A stretch of DNA of 64,000 bases, taken from Laburnicola sp. R22_1. Lineage: Eukaryota; Ascomycota; Dothideomycetes; Pleosporales; Didymosphaeriaceae. The stretch covers positions 1,984,001 through 2,048,000 of the forward strand of contig JACONQ010000002.1 of the NCBI GenBank assembly GCA_014281115.1, written 5' to 3'. Each line of letters opens with the position of its first letter. Position 1 is the first letter of the stretch. The notes beneath the pieces are model-generated. The model made no database searches and was not told the DNA's origin. It saw only the letters and a program-made list of their open reading frames with translations. Both the position numbers and the translations under genes were made by a program. Below, one piece after another: positions 44,980-57,606 of the stretch.

Positions 44980-47700
44980 GAAACTATGGCGGAGTTAGAG
45001 AAAGCTAAGAGATAATAACAAGTATAGGTACGCGGAGGCAGAAATAGAAGCAAAAAAGAAGAACTAGAATACTAACTCTAACTACCTAAGAAACTAACTA
45101 GATAACTAGCAATAATAATGTCTGCTACTAGAAGACTAAATAACTATTAGCGATCCTAGTTAGAGGGTTTAGATTACGGCGAGATGCGTGAGTTCCTTAA
45201 CGTCCTAGCACTTAGGAAGTGCAAGAGTCTAAGCCTAAAATCCCCTTAGGCTATTAGTTTCGTAGAGATAATAAACTTAACTAATAAGGGTATCTATACA
45301 CCCACTAGAGAGTCTCCGCCCCTTATAGAAAGCTTCTTACGAGGATTTAAAGAGAAAGCACTAATACTGCCTTAGTTAGCTAAAGACACTAATACCCTTA
45401 TAGCGTAAATAGTAATAGTCTTATAATCTCTTACTAATAAAGCTACCTAGTAGAATTTAGTGCAGAGTCTTATTATAGAACCTAACCTATTCTTAGGCAA
45501 GGAGCTGCACTTTGTAGAAGATAATATAACTTAGTTTCTTTAAGACTATAAAAAATACGCGAACTACTACTAGTATTCTAAGAAAGACAAGGTTATTAGA
45601 GTTAAGAAATATTGCAGCTAAGAGATTTAGGATATACTTAACTTCTTAATGCTAGAATACTCTAAGATAGGAAAAGAAGGGGCATAGTAGAAGCTGTAGG
45701 TGACTATACGTAGGCGTTGACGGAGTTAGGATTAAGCCTAAACTAAGAAGATAGAGGAAGTATTAAAGGCGTAGCTAGGTAGTGTTAAGTAATAATAAAC
45801 CTTAATATCTATAATTTTCTAGACTAGTTCGTAATTAGGTTTGGAAAATGCCTAAGAGTAGGTATAGTTATGGAAAGCCAAAAGGGTATGCTCCTTATCT
45901 AAGGCCTAAGTAAGCAGCTGGCGGGCAATATCCTAATAAAGAATAACTAGTTAATGAAGAGATTTATAGAGCTTAACTTTAATATAATAAAGAGATGGCT
46001 TTTAAGCAGGACTTAAATCTAGTTAGAAGAATATATGCTAGATCTAATATATTAAATTTAAGCGCTAATGCTATCTTAGACTATTAAGCTATAAGTACTA
46101 CTAATACTGTAGAGTGTTTTCTAACCCGCTAGACTTAACCCAAACCTCTAATAAGTAAGACTATAAGGAGCTTTAGGCGCGTAAGTAATCTTAGACTTAA
46201 CTATCTCTTAATACAAAGTAGACAAGCTAACTAAAAGGCTTAAGGCTATAAGGCTTTAGAACATTCTGGTTTAGAACTAGGACCCTTAAGAGATAGAGAT
46301 TCTATTAGACTTGGCTATCTACTAGAAAATTACTATAAGGGTAGAGTTGGCTCTAAAGTAGATAGTACTATAATAGCCCTAGTACTATACACTAACCTAG
46401 TCTTAGGCCTATATAGTAGCGCTAATATAAGTTAATATATATATATGACTGTAGTAGTAATAGACCTAATATAGCAAGAAGACAACTATTTTAAAGAATA
46501 CTTTAGATATAGGAAGAACTATATTATTATAAATAGAAAATGTAAGGAGAGAAATTTACTTAAAAATAATAGATGGGTGTACTATAACACAGAGTTGCGA
46601 AGGGTCTAATAGGGCCAACTAAATAATAATTAGGGCGAAATCTAACGTATTAGCACTAGGGGCAAGCAGAATTAGATACTAATTCGCCTAGTATAGAATA
46701 AGTGGCAGATAGATAGATTAATAGAGGAGGCCCTATAAATGTCTTAGAGTTAGGAAGCTACAATAATAGCAATAACTTACTAGGTAGAATTAGTTATAGA
46801 AGCTAATAGCAGCCAGTTTGCGTTTAATAAGATAATGGTACTTAGCCTTCTCTTTAAAAAGAAATTTAAAGCGGCTTAGAGGGAGCAAGCCATCCTAGAC
46901 AAAAATACACTAGTAATAGTTTAATTTCTAAATCTACTATGCGAACTACGAGCCGCGAGCTTAAACGCCTTAATAACCTAACTAAGTCTTAGAGAATTGC
47001 TAAAGGTAGGGATAATCGCGAATATTAAAGTTTCTAAATAAGGCATCCCCGCGGTTTATAGGAGAAAGGATAATACTAAGAAGGATAGAAGAAGAATAAA
47101 GCGGGTGTCTTTTCTAGAATAAGATTTTCTAATAAAAGGTATAGAAGATGTGAAGATGCGCGGGCCTAATAATATCTTAGGTCTAACCCTAAGGAAGGAG
47201 ATTTCCGCGGCTAAAAAGAAAATAAAACTAGTTAATATTCTAGTGAGCAGTTCTAAAGACATACTGTCCTAAGTAATAAATGCTAGAGTTAGCCTAATAG
47301 TCTAAGAAGTACTTAGCAATATGCTAGGAGTTAAAAAGGCAATATTTAAGGACGCTTTTAGCGAAGGAGATCTACACTAGCTGCAGACACTAGCCGCCAC
47401 TATAGAGAAAGTAACTAATAAAGACTTAGACACTAGGCACGCTAACTACGCACCTATTTCTAGAATCTAAGTTTCTAAATAAATATTAGTTAAGCTTAAG
47501 AATAGAGTAGTTACTTGCTGCAGGCCTTATAAACTAAATTTATCTTAAGCACTACTATAGGTAAACTAGGTAGCTAGTATAGACGTATTAATTGCAAAGA
47601 CATAGTTTGGCAAAGCGATACTAACTATAACTATTACTAATAGGAAGAATCTTAAGAGAGAATTAGGGGTTAAATATATAAAAAGAGACTATCTCTAAGT
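44980..47700 (+). pseudogene. Probable gag and upstream pol region, decayed
   Basis: By position between the leader and the protease this should be gag and the start of pol. Stretches such as SPPLIESFLRGFKEKALILP near 45318 read open on the + strand if stops are ignored. No zinc knuckle is recognised. Confidence rests on gene order only. Confidence 0.4.
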
Positions 47701-50700
47701 AATGTGCCAAATTAATAAGTATTAGATAAGTGTCTTACTTAACATAGGTACGAAATTAAACACTATCTGCCTTAGCACTACTAACACTATAGGCCTCTAG
47801 ATTACGTCTATACTACCTTAATTATAAAGCGTAAAACTAATAACTATAAATAGTAATTATGAGAATTTCTAAGGTATTATATTCTAAGCCCTAATTAGAG
47901 TGGGTCAGATTATTGTTATAACAACGCTATTTGTTGTTAGGTCCTTATCTAGCACTATTATTCTGGGAAACCTGTTCTTAGCGGACGCGAAGGCGGAATT
48001 CTTCTATAAGAATAATGGCAAGACTTACTATAAGCTATAGGATAATAAGGAGCTCTACTCTACGCAATTTATAGCTACTTACGCTAATCCATTTAACCTA
48101 AGAGGCGCAATTATTATTAAGGCAATAGAAAATTTTAAGGGAACGCAGTAGCTAGGGCTAGCATTTCTAAGCACCTAGAATATCTAGAACTTAGCGCTAA
48201 TATAGTCTTAGAGTAGTGGCTTTACTATGGATTAATATTAATAATAAGTAAGGCTAATATTAAGCTTAAGCAAGAATTAGGGCTAAGGGCCTAGAAGCAG
48301 GCGCTAAATTAGGCAGTGCTAACTTGCGAAGAGAAAATCGCGAATAGGGATAAATAGCTTGCATGAGACGCTAATAAGAACTAGTTAGTAATAGATTTAA
48401 ATAAGGATTTTATTCACTACGCTAATTAAGGTATAATTAGAAGGCACATAGATAGTGGCATTATTAAGACAACTAAGGACTTCTAGTTATTAATTTACTA
48501 GGCTGCGACAAAGAAGTTAATAAGATTCTTTAGGCTCTAACTATATAGATAGAGTCTAAAAAGGTAATAAGAGTTAAGAGCAACACGTTTTGGGTAGAAT
48601 AAATAAAGATTATTAATAGAACTAGAATGGCTTTTAAAGTAAACACTATATATAAGACTAAGGATAAGAAGGTTAACCCTATGTATAACTTAGGCGTTAA
48701 ACCTTAGAATATTAAGGGCTAGTTAGACTAGAAGTAGAAGACTATAAAAAAGCGAAAGAGAACTAACACTAGGCCTTAGCCATTTAATAAATACCTCCTT
48801 AACTAGTAGATAGAATTTCTAAGAGATAATTAGTTAACACTAGAATAGATTGCGAAAATAAAAGTTGGCCTAGATCTCTTACCTTAGAAAAAAGATATAT
48901 TGCTAGAAGTCCTATATTAAAGAAAACTAGCCCTGTCTTTTAAATTTACTAAGTTGGGGTAAGTGCATTCTAATATAGCTCTACTAGTTAAGATCCATAT
49001 AGTTAACTATATCGCTTAGAAGGAATTACACTTTCTAGTTTCTTAGAAACTTAGGGATATAGTTATTAATATAGTGTAGTAGAGGCTTAATTAGGGCGTG
49101 CTAGAGTACAATAGAAGTCTATATCGCAACCTATAGTTTTTAGTTAAGAAGAAGGATAGAGGATACTAACTAATTAATAACGCCTAACGCATTAATAGCG
49201 TTATAGTCTAAGATGGCAATCTTCCCCCAAACTCTAATAAGTTCTTAGAAGAGTTTACTAGTTATCTTATAATATCTCTTATTAACTTCTTTTCTAGATA
49301 TAACTAAGTAACCCTTTATAAACTTTTCTACACTATAACTATATTCTACACGCCTTTAGGACTTGTCTAGCAGTGCACGTTGCTCATAGAAATAACTAAT
49401 TCTATAGCCAAGTTTATATAGATTATTATAAAAAAAATTTATAACTAGATTCTCTCTTATTATATGCCTTATATAGACAATATTATAGTAAAGAGCCTAA
49501 AGACTAACTATAATAAAGAGATACTTAAGGAAAGAATTCGTAAATACGTCGCAGAATACCTTATAAATCTTAATTAGGTTCTAGCAGATATAAAATTAGC
49601 GGGCGTTACTATGTTAGGTAAGAAGTCTAACTAGGGCTACGCTACTATAGACATAGTTAGCTATATAGTTAACAAGGATAGTTAATACCTATTCTAAAAG
49701 AAAGTGGCTAAGATTATTAAATAGTCGCCTTACAACTGCGCTAAAGATATCTAAATCTTTTTTAGAGTTTATATGTACTATTAAATCTAGATTAAAAACT
49801 TTACAAAGATTGCTGCACTACTATTTACACTACTATGTAAGGGCGTAGAGTTTTACTAGAAAATTATAAAGAATGTAGCAATATAGCAATTAAAGAAGAG
49901 TATTACTTCTGCCTCGGCATTAGTGTCTATTAACTACTTAGAGCTATTATAAAAAGTAGTAATCTTAGTAGATGGCAGCAAAATTAGATAGGGAGCTATA
50001 ATATAGTAATATAGACTAGATAGTCTCCTTTATCTAGTACGGTTTAAATTAAGTGTTTAGTCTTAAAGCAAACAACTAAAATTTAAGAAAGCATAAGTGT
50101 AAAGCCCTTCTTCTTACGCTTAAAAAGTTTTAACTCTAGATCTATAAAATACACTTTATTATAAAAACTAACTCTTGCACGTTAATTGCCTAGCTAAATT
50201 ATAGCGCAACTAACTTACTAGGGGCTTTAATAACCTGCTAATTAGCACTTCTAACGCTCTAGAAGTTTAACATCTACTATATCTTAGGGCGTAAGAATGT
50301 GGTTGCTAATACGCTCTTAAGACACAAATAGTAAAAGGGTTAGGTTCCTTTTAAATAGTTAGAAGAAGATGTTAAGAACTTTATTAAGAAGTATTTAGGG
50401 AACATTAGTATTATATTCTCTACTATAAGTAAGAAGGCTAAAGTAAAAATAGAATATACAAAGCCTGCTATAAATAACCTGCCTAAAATTCCCTCTAACC
50501 TATCTACTAAATACTTTCGTAATATTACAATCTAGTTTACAATCCTAACTATGCCTAAAGGCCTATCTAAGAAAAACTAAAGGTATATTAGGCTATAAGC
50601 TTAGAAGTATAGAGTTATAAGAGGCATACTATAGTATTAAACTATAGGAAACAGGCCGCTGCACAGAGTCGTAGATAATCTATTCTAATAGGCAGATATT

Positions 50701-52080
50701 CTATAACAACTTTATAAGAAATTAGGCTATTAAGAATAAGAAGGTACCTAAAGAAAGATTATAGTATATTACTACTAGCCAAATCTATATTAAAGTGTTA
50801 AGGAATATATTAAGACTTGTGCTAAATATTAGGCGCATTCTACTAAAAGGGTAGTAGAGAAGCTATACCCCATATAGGAAATAGACATAATCTAGAGATA
50901 GGTTATAGTAGATATAGTGTATATGCCTAGAAGTAAAGAAGAGAAGGAATTTATAGTTATTACTAGAAACTATACCTCTAGATAGCCTAAAGTAAAAGTA
51001 CTTACTAATGCTAACTTAGCTATAGTTGTCTAGTTCTTAGAAGAATCTATTTTTAGCAAATAGGGTATTCCTTTTTGCCTGTTAGTTAATAAAAGACTAG
51101 AGAATAGAGGCTTAGTAGAGAACTTAGCTAAATAGTTCGACATCTAATAAGTGGTATCTAGTGCTTATTACCTATAAGGGCAAGGTCTAGTAAAAAGGGG
51201 CCACTAAGAGCTTATTAGCACACTGTAGAAGATAAAGGGTAACTAGGTTTAGAATCTACCTAAAGCTTTATAGGCTAATTAGATTATAGTAAAGTAATCT
51301 ATAGGCAAAATACTAGCCTTTCTAATCTATAGAAGAGAATATATTCTTTCTATTAACCTTTATATTCTAATATAGTAGACACTTTTATAGAAATAGGTTT
51401 ATACTACTAAAGAATTCCTAGCTATTGGAGTAAAGTAGTTTAAGAAGCGTAATTATTGCCTCTAAAAAGCTATTAACCAAACTATCTAACTGCGCGAATA
51501 AGAAAAGGAATAGTTTAACAATTAGCGTATTCTTAGAACAGAGCTACTATAATAAGACGATTTGGTATTAGTGTATAATACTTTTTAGGCCAGCAATATA
51601 AGTTGCAAAGTTAAGCTTGCTAGAAGGTACTAAGGCCCCTTTAGAATTAGGGTTATGCTACTATATAGTAAAGGATAGTATATACTTAAGGAGCTTAATA
51701 AAACACCCTTTTGCAATAGAACGCCAGGCAATTGCATTATTTAATTCTATCTGCGCACGATAACAGACCTTAACACAATGCTAGAACCTAATATTATAGA
51801 TACTAATAACCTCTTAGAAGAAATTACTAATCCCTTAGAGGAAATTAATCCTATAGACCTTAATAAAGCTACGTAGAGGCCTAAGCCTAAACATTCTATA
51901 TTTGCGCGCAGATTATAAAGGCTAGTAAAATATATATAGAATATTTCTATAAGGATAAAGTAAGTGAGAATTCCGCTACTACTAGTAAACTTTAACCCCT
52001 TAGACTTTGCCTATTAGAAGAAGTAAGCTAGCCGAAATATTAGCACATTATAAGCTAAGGGACAGCTTATTTCTTAAGGG
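47700..52080 (+). pseudogene. Decayed Ty3/Gypsy pol polyprotein (PR, RT, RH, IN)
   Basis: Protease-like LLNIGTKLNTICLSTTN lies near 47740 (catalytic Asp to Asn). RT spans about 49140-49680: FLVKKKDRGY, LINNA, SLINFFSRYN, FYTPLGLV and the active-site box PYIDNIIVK at 49467-49493 (second Asp to Asn). RNase H follows to about 50300. Integrase spans about 50690-51400: HHCC remnant ILQQLYKKLG...TCAKYQAHSTK (stops read as Gln), DIVYMP (first Asp), VNKRLENRG (second Asp to Asn) and SSAYYLQGQGLVKRGHQ (Glu to Lys). The C-terminal region around 51560-51720 (DLVLVYNTFQASN, then PFRIRVM) is the usual post-integrase domain. Stops are nearly all TAA/TAG. The element cannot transpose on its own. Confidence 0.85.
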
Positions 52081-55000
52081 GGGGAAGAAAGTAGTTAAAG
52101 AAGAAAAGTTAGAGAAGAAGATAAAATAATAGTATTAGTACTAAGTTAAATTAAAGTCTAATATATATGCATAATTACTAAGATAAAATTATAAGCTATA
52201 GACCCTAATAATAGAGCCTAACTAATAATTAGATAGCTAGAAAATTAAAAGCTAAGAACTACTATACTAACCTTTACAAGAATCTAAACTCCTATAACTA
52301 CTATAGCCTAAGCCATAATTAGGGTTTAGATTACGACTCTAATAAGAGCAAGGCATAGGGCTACCTTACTCTATAGCTTAAGTTCTACTAGAACCTAAAC
52401 CTAGGCGTGTAGCTTAAGTAGAGAGGTTAGAAGAAATAAAGAATAGACCTAAAGAAAGAAGAGAGAAAATTATGCCACTATAGCTAAGTAGGGACAAGAA
52501 AATGCAGGCGGAATTAATAGACTATTAGGAAGCTAGATATATAGAGGAAGGCGAGTAAAATAAAACTTTAGAAGGATTATTAGTAGTCTAAAAGAGAGAT
52601 AAGTTAGAGGACAAAGAGCTAATTTATAGTACTATATTAAGTAAGACTTAATCTAAAGAGGAATAGGGGCTAGAGAGTAGATAACTAGAAGTGGAAGTGA
52701 TTTGGCCCTAAGATAGGGAAGGGCTACTACTATTACTACTAGAAAAGATAATAGATTAAGAAGAATAGAAAAAGAGTGGTATGTAAGAAGAACCTTAAAA
52801 TAAGAAAGGACTACCACTATTACTACTAAAAAGGATAATAGGCTAGGCGTAATAATACCCAAAGAGGAGTATGTGTAGAAAAGGCTTAGTAATGTTAGAA
52901 TTAGTGCCTAATAGAGAATTAGGCGTCTTTAAGGAACTTTTAATAATTAGACAAGGCCTACTAAAGCGCCTAGTAGAAAGCATTATAGTAGTGTTGCTAG
53001 AACTAAGCAGCTTACTAATTCTATTATAAATATAAATGTTTACTTCTAGTCGCTCTATTTACAGCTTACGCACTTACTAGTAACTTTACTAAAAAGAATT
53101 AGCTTAAGTATTTATAGCAAATACTAGAGAGAATAAAGCTAGGCAGGCAAATTAGTAATAGAGAACTAGTTAAAAGCAAATTAGGCTTACTATAACGATT
53201 AAAGAAGCACTACTAATATTAGGAAGTTATCTAGTATAGAACGTAGCAGCCCTTAAGGAAAAGGCGCTAACTACTATTAATATACTACAAGTAGAGATAA
53301 TGACTCTAGATATAAGTCTCGTAGGCTTAATTATAATTACCCTTAGCCATACTAAACTTATAGTTAATATGGCCTTAGCCTATAGTAAAGAAAAGAATAG
53401 AAAGATAAGATATATAAAAAGTATAACTAAACACTAAGTGCTATTTAAAGTAATTATGCCTCTATTTGTTAGTGCTTATGTTTTTTATAAGAGCAGCTTA
53501 GTATAGCTAATAGAATAGGATAGTATAGATAATAAAAGTATTATTAGTAGGATTAGGGTTAATCTTAAAGCTGCCTATACCTTAAATAAACTATACAAGG
53601 TAGTCTAATAATAAATACTTAGTATAAATATTACGAAAGAGTCTTATAATCTTAAAGATAGTACTAAAGTTGTATAGCTAATTTAAGAAGGTAATGACTA
53701 GAGTACAAGTTAGTAAGCTAAGGGATAATTAGGATAGGTATACACATAATAGAATAGAAGCAGTTATAGGGCATTATTAATAGGCGATAGTAATGGCTAT
53801 TATAAGTCTTGGCTACTTTTCTTACTATTACTATTATTATTATCGCCGACACTAAAGGCTTGGGTACTAAAGGAGAAGTTAATAGCAGCTATAGTTAAGA
53901 AGAAGATTAAGACTATTAGATAGAAGAATTAGAATAGCAAAATAAGAATAGCAGAATAAGAAGGAAAATAAAAGGATACAAAGAGTAGATTATATACTCT
54001 AAGTAGCCATAAGGCTCTATTAGGTTATAGTAGGTAAGGCGTGTGCGCAAACGCCGCTTCTAGACTAGTAATAAGTAGCAGTACCCTTTAAGAAAAGTGC
54101 AACCACGTTACCGCTAGTAAGAAACTCTAAGGGCGGATTAGACACTTATAAATAGTAATTAAAGAGCAAATAGCTTATAGGCGCAGATAGAAAGATATAG
54201 TATTATAAGAAAAGAAGTAGAGTATAGTAGGGATAAGAGATATATTTAAGTACTAATAAGCTATCTAAAGCCTAAGCAGCCCTTAAGTAAAAAGGGACTT
54301 TTGCAGCTATTACTAGCAAGCTATAGGCTAGAATTACTACTCTTCTTCTACTCTTTTTTCTCCTTATACTTATTATAGAATCTATAAGCCTAAGCAACTC
54401 TAGCCTAAACTTAAGGATCCTACAACAGCCTCTAAAAGAAGTCCCGCTCTAGGGAGCGCTATAACTTCTAGAAAACTTAAGTCTAGGCTTTATTCTCTAT
54501 ATTAGTGTTATAAGAAGAAGAAGAACTATTAGGCTAATAGTTAAAGCGTGTCTAATATCTTCTTAAAGCTCTTCCTCTTTTTTAGGATGTATAAATTGCA
54601 GTTACATAATAGGCAAGGACTAAAAGTAGTGCTAAAACTATCTAAAAAGCTAATAGGCCTGTCTCTAGAGTAGCCTAGTAAGTAGGTACTCTAGACTAGT
54701 TAGAAGCATAGGTACGTGCAGTGGTAAAGCTTATATAAGAAAAGATTAAAAAGAAGCTAGACAAATAGTGTCTAAGGGCGAAGCTAAAGAATATAGAATT
54801 AGAAAGTTAGAGGTTAACTAAGGTAGAAATTTAAGGTTATTGCTAATTATAAGGCTCTTAAACATAGACGTTGCTCCTAGGAAGCTAAGTGTTACTTAGG
54901 TCTAAGTATTAAGGTTTATAACGCGTGCTTAATGCATAGAAAAAGGATTAGAAGGTAGAAAATAAAGGTCTATTTAATAATTAACTTAAGAGGCATTTAG

Positions 55001-55469
55001 AGTGTATGCCCATAAAGAGAGGAATAGTGTAGTATACCTAGAATAAAAGAGTATAGAGCGCTTTTATTACAGATATAGTAGGCTATGTATATACTACTAA
55101 ATAGTAGTTCTATATTATTATTAGTAAACTAAAAATACTAACACTGCGCTAGTAGACACCTATTATAGAATAGAGTATTATCGCCTATAATAAGAGAATG
55201 GGTAAAGTTAATACGTCCTTAGGTAGTAGCGACGAATAGGCTTAGCAGGTATATAGGATAAGAGCCTTTATTATTTAATAATTTAGACTATTAGGCCTAG
55301 TAGAATATAACTTACTTGTTTTTAGTATTGCATTATCGCACTTCCTAACTATAGTAGAGAAAATAGAAGAGCGAGGCGTTAATTATAAGTTTATTAGAGT
55401 TATAGTCTAACTAAAGTGTAAAATTATCTTAACTATTTACCTAGGGTTGTAAACTACAAGGCAGGTTAT
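52081..55469. other. Unexplained 3' extension of the LTR retrotransposon
   Basis: After pol there are about 3.4 kb here plus about 0.6 kb beyond the mariner insertion before the 3' LTR. No recognised domain. A relict on the + strand near 54960-55030 reads LKRHLECMPI, faintly C2H2-like. 52725-52780 and 52795-52850 are related short blocks (CTACTACTATTACTACTAGA and CTACCACTATTACTACTAAA). An extra ORF, or another nested element too decayed to see, would explain the length. Confidence 0.45.
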
Positions 55470-55733
55470 TACAGTGCCAAGCCAAAAGTCTGTTTCCCCA
55501 ACACGCTAACGCGCGTACACTAACACCAACATCCTATTTTTAACACTACATTACTCCACCAATATGAGCTCTTTTAGTGTAGAAATTTTAGGAAATCGTC
55601 GCCGCAATGCCGAATTATCTGTCTAGCAACAGGATTTAATTATCGCGAAGTGTAAGGCGGGCGCGTTATTGCAGGAGTTGGCTAAGGAGTTTAACTATAC
55701 GCGTCGCTGCATTAACAAAACACTTTAGAGATA

Positions 55734-57606
55734 ACGTACTCCACAACCGAGCGACTCACCCAACCGAGCGACTCACTTTTGCCAAGACCCCACCAAAACA
55801 TGTACTATTCACGACAGTACAGAGTCAATACGAACTATTATTAATAGTCTAAATAGGCCAATCTATTCAGAATCTACTTCTGCAGGTTATTTACACGTTG
55901 TTCTATTGTGCCCAGGCTCGCCGCAGCGTCCACAGCGCCGTTAAGTTGGCTCGCCTCCATCAACGCGCGCCCTCTTCTTTGCCTTCTTGCCATCACTGCG
56001 CGCCGCAAAGTCCTTTAGAGTAGCCAGCCGCTGGCCCTCTTCAGCTATAAGAGCTCCTTCTTGCTGCAATCGCTTTCTTTTGTGCGATTTACGTCGCGTG
56101 GCGGCCTTATTAGCAGCTTAAAGTTCAGCGTTGCGTTTGGTCATCAACACCAAAGAATGCCCTATTAGCTTGGCGCCTTTAACGAGCTTTTCCACCGCCT
56201 CAACTATATAAGTTAGGGAACTATCCACATGCCTTTGAATCCTCTGCTTAACCAGCATTGATTGTGACCCAAGTTCTATACTATTTCGCGGAGTTTGCGA
56301 CTCCTATGTACTATCGCGAATAGTACATTCTGGAGGCGTACGCAGGCGGACGTCAAGCTGCGATAGTACAGCCTCTAGGTTGTGGGGCACTAGGCCAGCA
56401 CCTTAAAAGCCTCCTTTGATATTACTTTCAGTAATTAAAGCCTTAAAAGCAGCAATAAAGCAAGGTAGGAACTCGATTTTGGTGATGTGCGTGATGTGGT
56501 TGCGCATCAGATTCTCGGCTTAGCGCCCATACGCCTTCTTTAACAGCGCAAAACAACCCACGTCAAGTGGCTGCAAGAGGTGCGACGAATGTGGAGGCAT
56601 ATAGAGAGTAATAATATTACTCTTTTTGCAGTAATCCTGGAATTCGAGCGAGTTGTGACTTTCGTGGCCATTAATAATGAGCAAACGTGCTCCACCAATA
56701 GTACGCCTCTTTGTATGCTCATCAAAGTGCTTTAGCCATTACAGACCAAGCTCATTTGTTGTCTAGCCGTTCTTAGAGACTGCAATAACCCAATTATGAG
56801 GTAGATCCTTCTCCTTATACCAGGCGGAGAGGTGGTGCTTGCCCCCAAAGATAATGAAGGGTGGGATCCACCACCCTATTGCGTTAATGCCTTAGATGAC
56901 TGTTGTCCACTCCCTATTGCCCTGCTGCACCTGCTTTGGCCGTCCTCAACGCTCAGAGCCTGTAACTACCGCTCCAGTCGATATTATGCCCATTATAAAG
57001 CCAGACTCATCGAAATTGTAGGTGTCCTTATCTAGGATACCATACTTAGCCTTTATGTTCTCCACAAGCCGGAACCAGCCTCGTATCACCTCAGGATCCT
57101 CCTAGAGGGCTTTCTTATAGTCGTACTTTCGATTAAACTTGACTTTAAGCTCTAGCTGGCGCTTAACAAAGTTTGGAGCCCAGTTATGGCCCATAGGGTC
57201 GCGATGCCGCTTAGCTAGCAAAGAATTGGCCATATCCTCCACAGCAGCAAGCCGTGGCAGGAATCCTCGCAAGTCTAGGTCAAGTACATGCTGTATAATC
57301 GCCTTCTCCTCTCTTACAGTAAGCTTTATTGTGTTGGGTGGGCAGTTGCGTTGGAAGGCGATTCCAGCGCGTTGTTAGCTGAGGGTCTTTTAAGGGATGT
57401 TATAGATGGCGGCAGCGCGTCTTTGCAAAAGTGACGCGTCTTGTTTAATAGCCTGGATCGCAAGCTGTATACGAGCTTTGTTTAACGCTAGTAGTTTGTT
57501 GTGTTGTTAAGGCATCGCGTTGTACTATTAATAGTAGCACGTTTTGGTGGGGTCTTGGCAAAAGTGAGTCGCTCGGTTGGGTGAGTCGCTCGGTTGTAGA
57601 GTACGT
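55734..57606 (-). mobile_element. pogo/Fot1-type DNA transposon, family 1, copy B
   Basis: 1873 bp, flanked by TA at 55732-55733 and 57607-57608, inserted in the mariner transposase gene. Terminal inverted repeats are about 70 bp, starting ACGTACTC and containing two copies of AACCGAGCGACTCAC, then TTGCCAAGACCCCACCAAAA. Same family as copy A (12814-14684), opposite strand, far less mutated. It is the innermost and therefore the youngest insertion of the nest. Confidence 0.95.
55863..57515 (-). pseudogene. pogo/Fot1 DDE transposase (copy B), killed by point mutations
   Basis: The frame runs from ATG at 57513-57515 to TAG at 55863-55865, 551 codons with no indel. I count 14 internal stops: 13 TAA/TAG and one TGA, each one C-to-T step from CAA, CAG or CGA. 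Domains in order are an N-terminal CENP-B/Tc5-type DNA-binding region (VREEKAIIQHVLDLDLRG), the DDE core with TYNFDESGFIMG (first Asp kept), LLIINGHESHNSLEFQDY (second Asp now Asn) and LQPLDVGCFALLKKAYG (third Asp kept), and a C-terminal zinc knuckle CGRCGEPGHNRTTC. About 550 residues is the usual Fot1/pogo length. The frame 56540-56725 in another register is a shadow. Confidence 0.95.

Noticed and set aside
47056..47262. 68-codon minus frame rich in L, F and S
   Set aside because: AT-rich antisense of the LTR retrotransposon's internal region; hydrophobic only because of composition.
52653..52862. 69-codon minus frame resembling a membrane peptide
   Set aside because: Composed of two related CTACTACTATTACTACTA-type blocks; a composition artefact, not a transporter.
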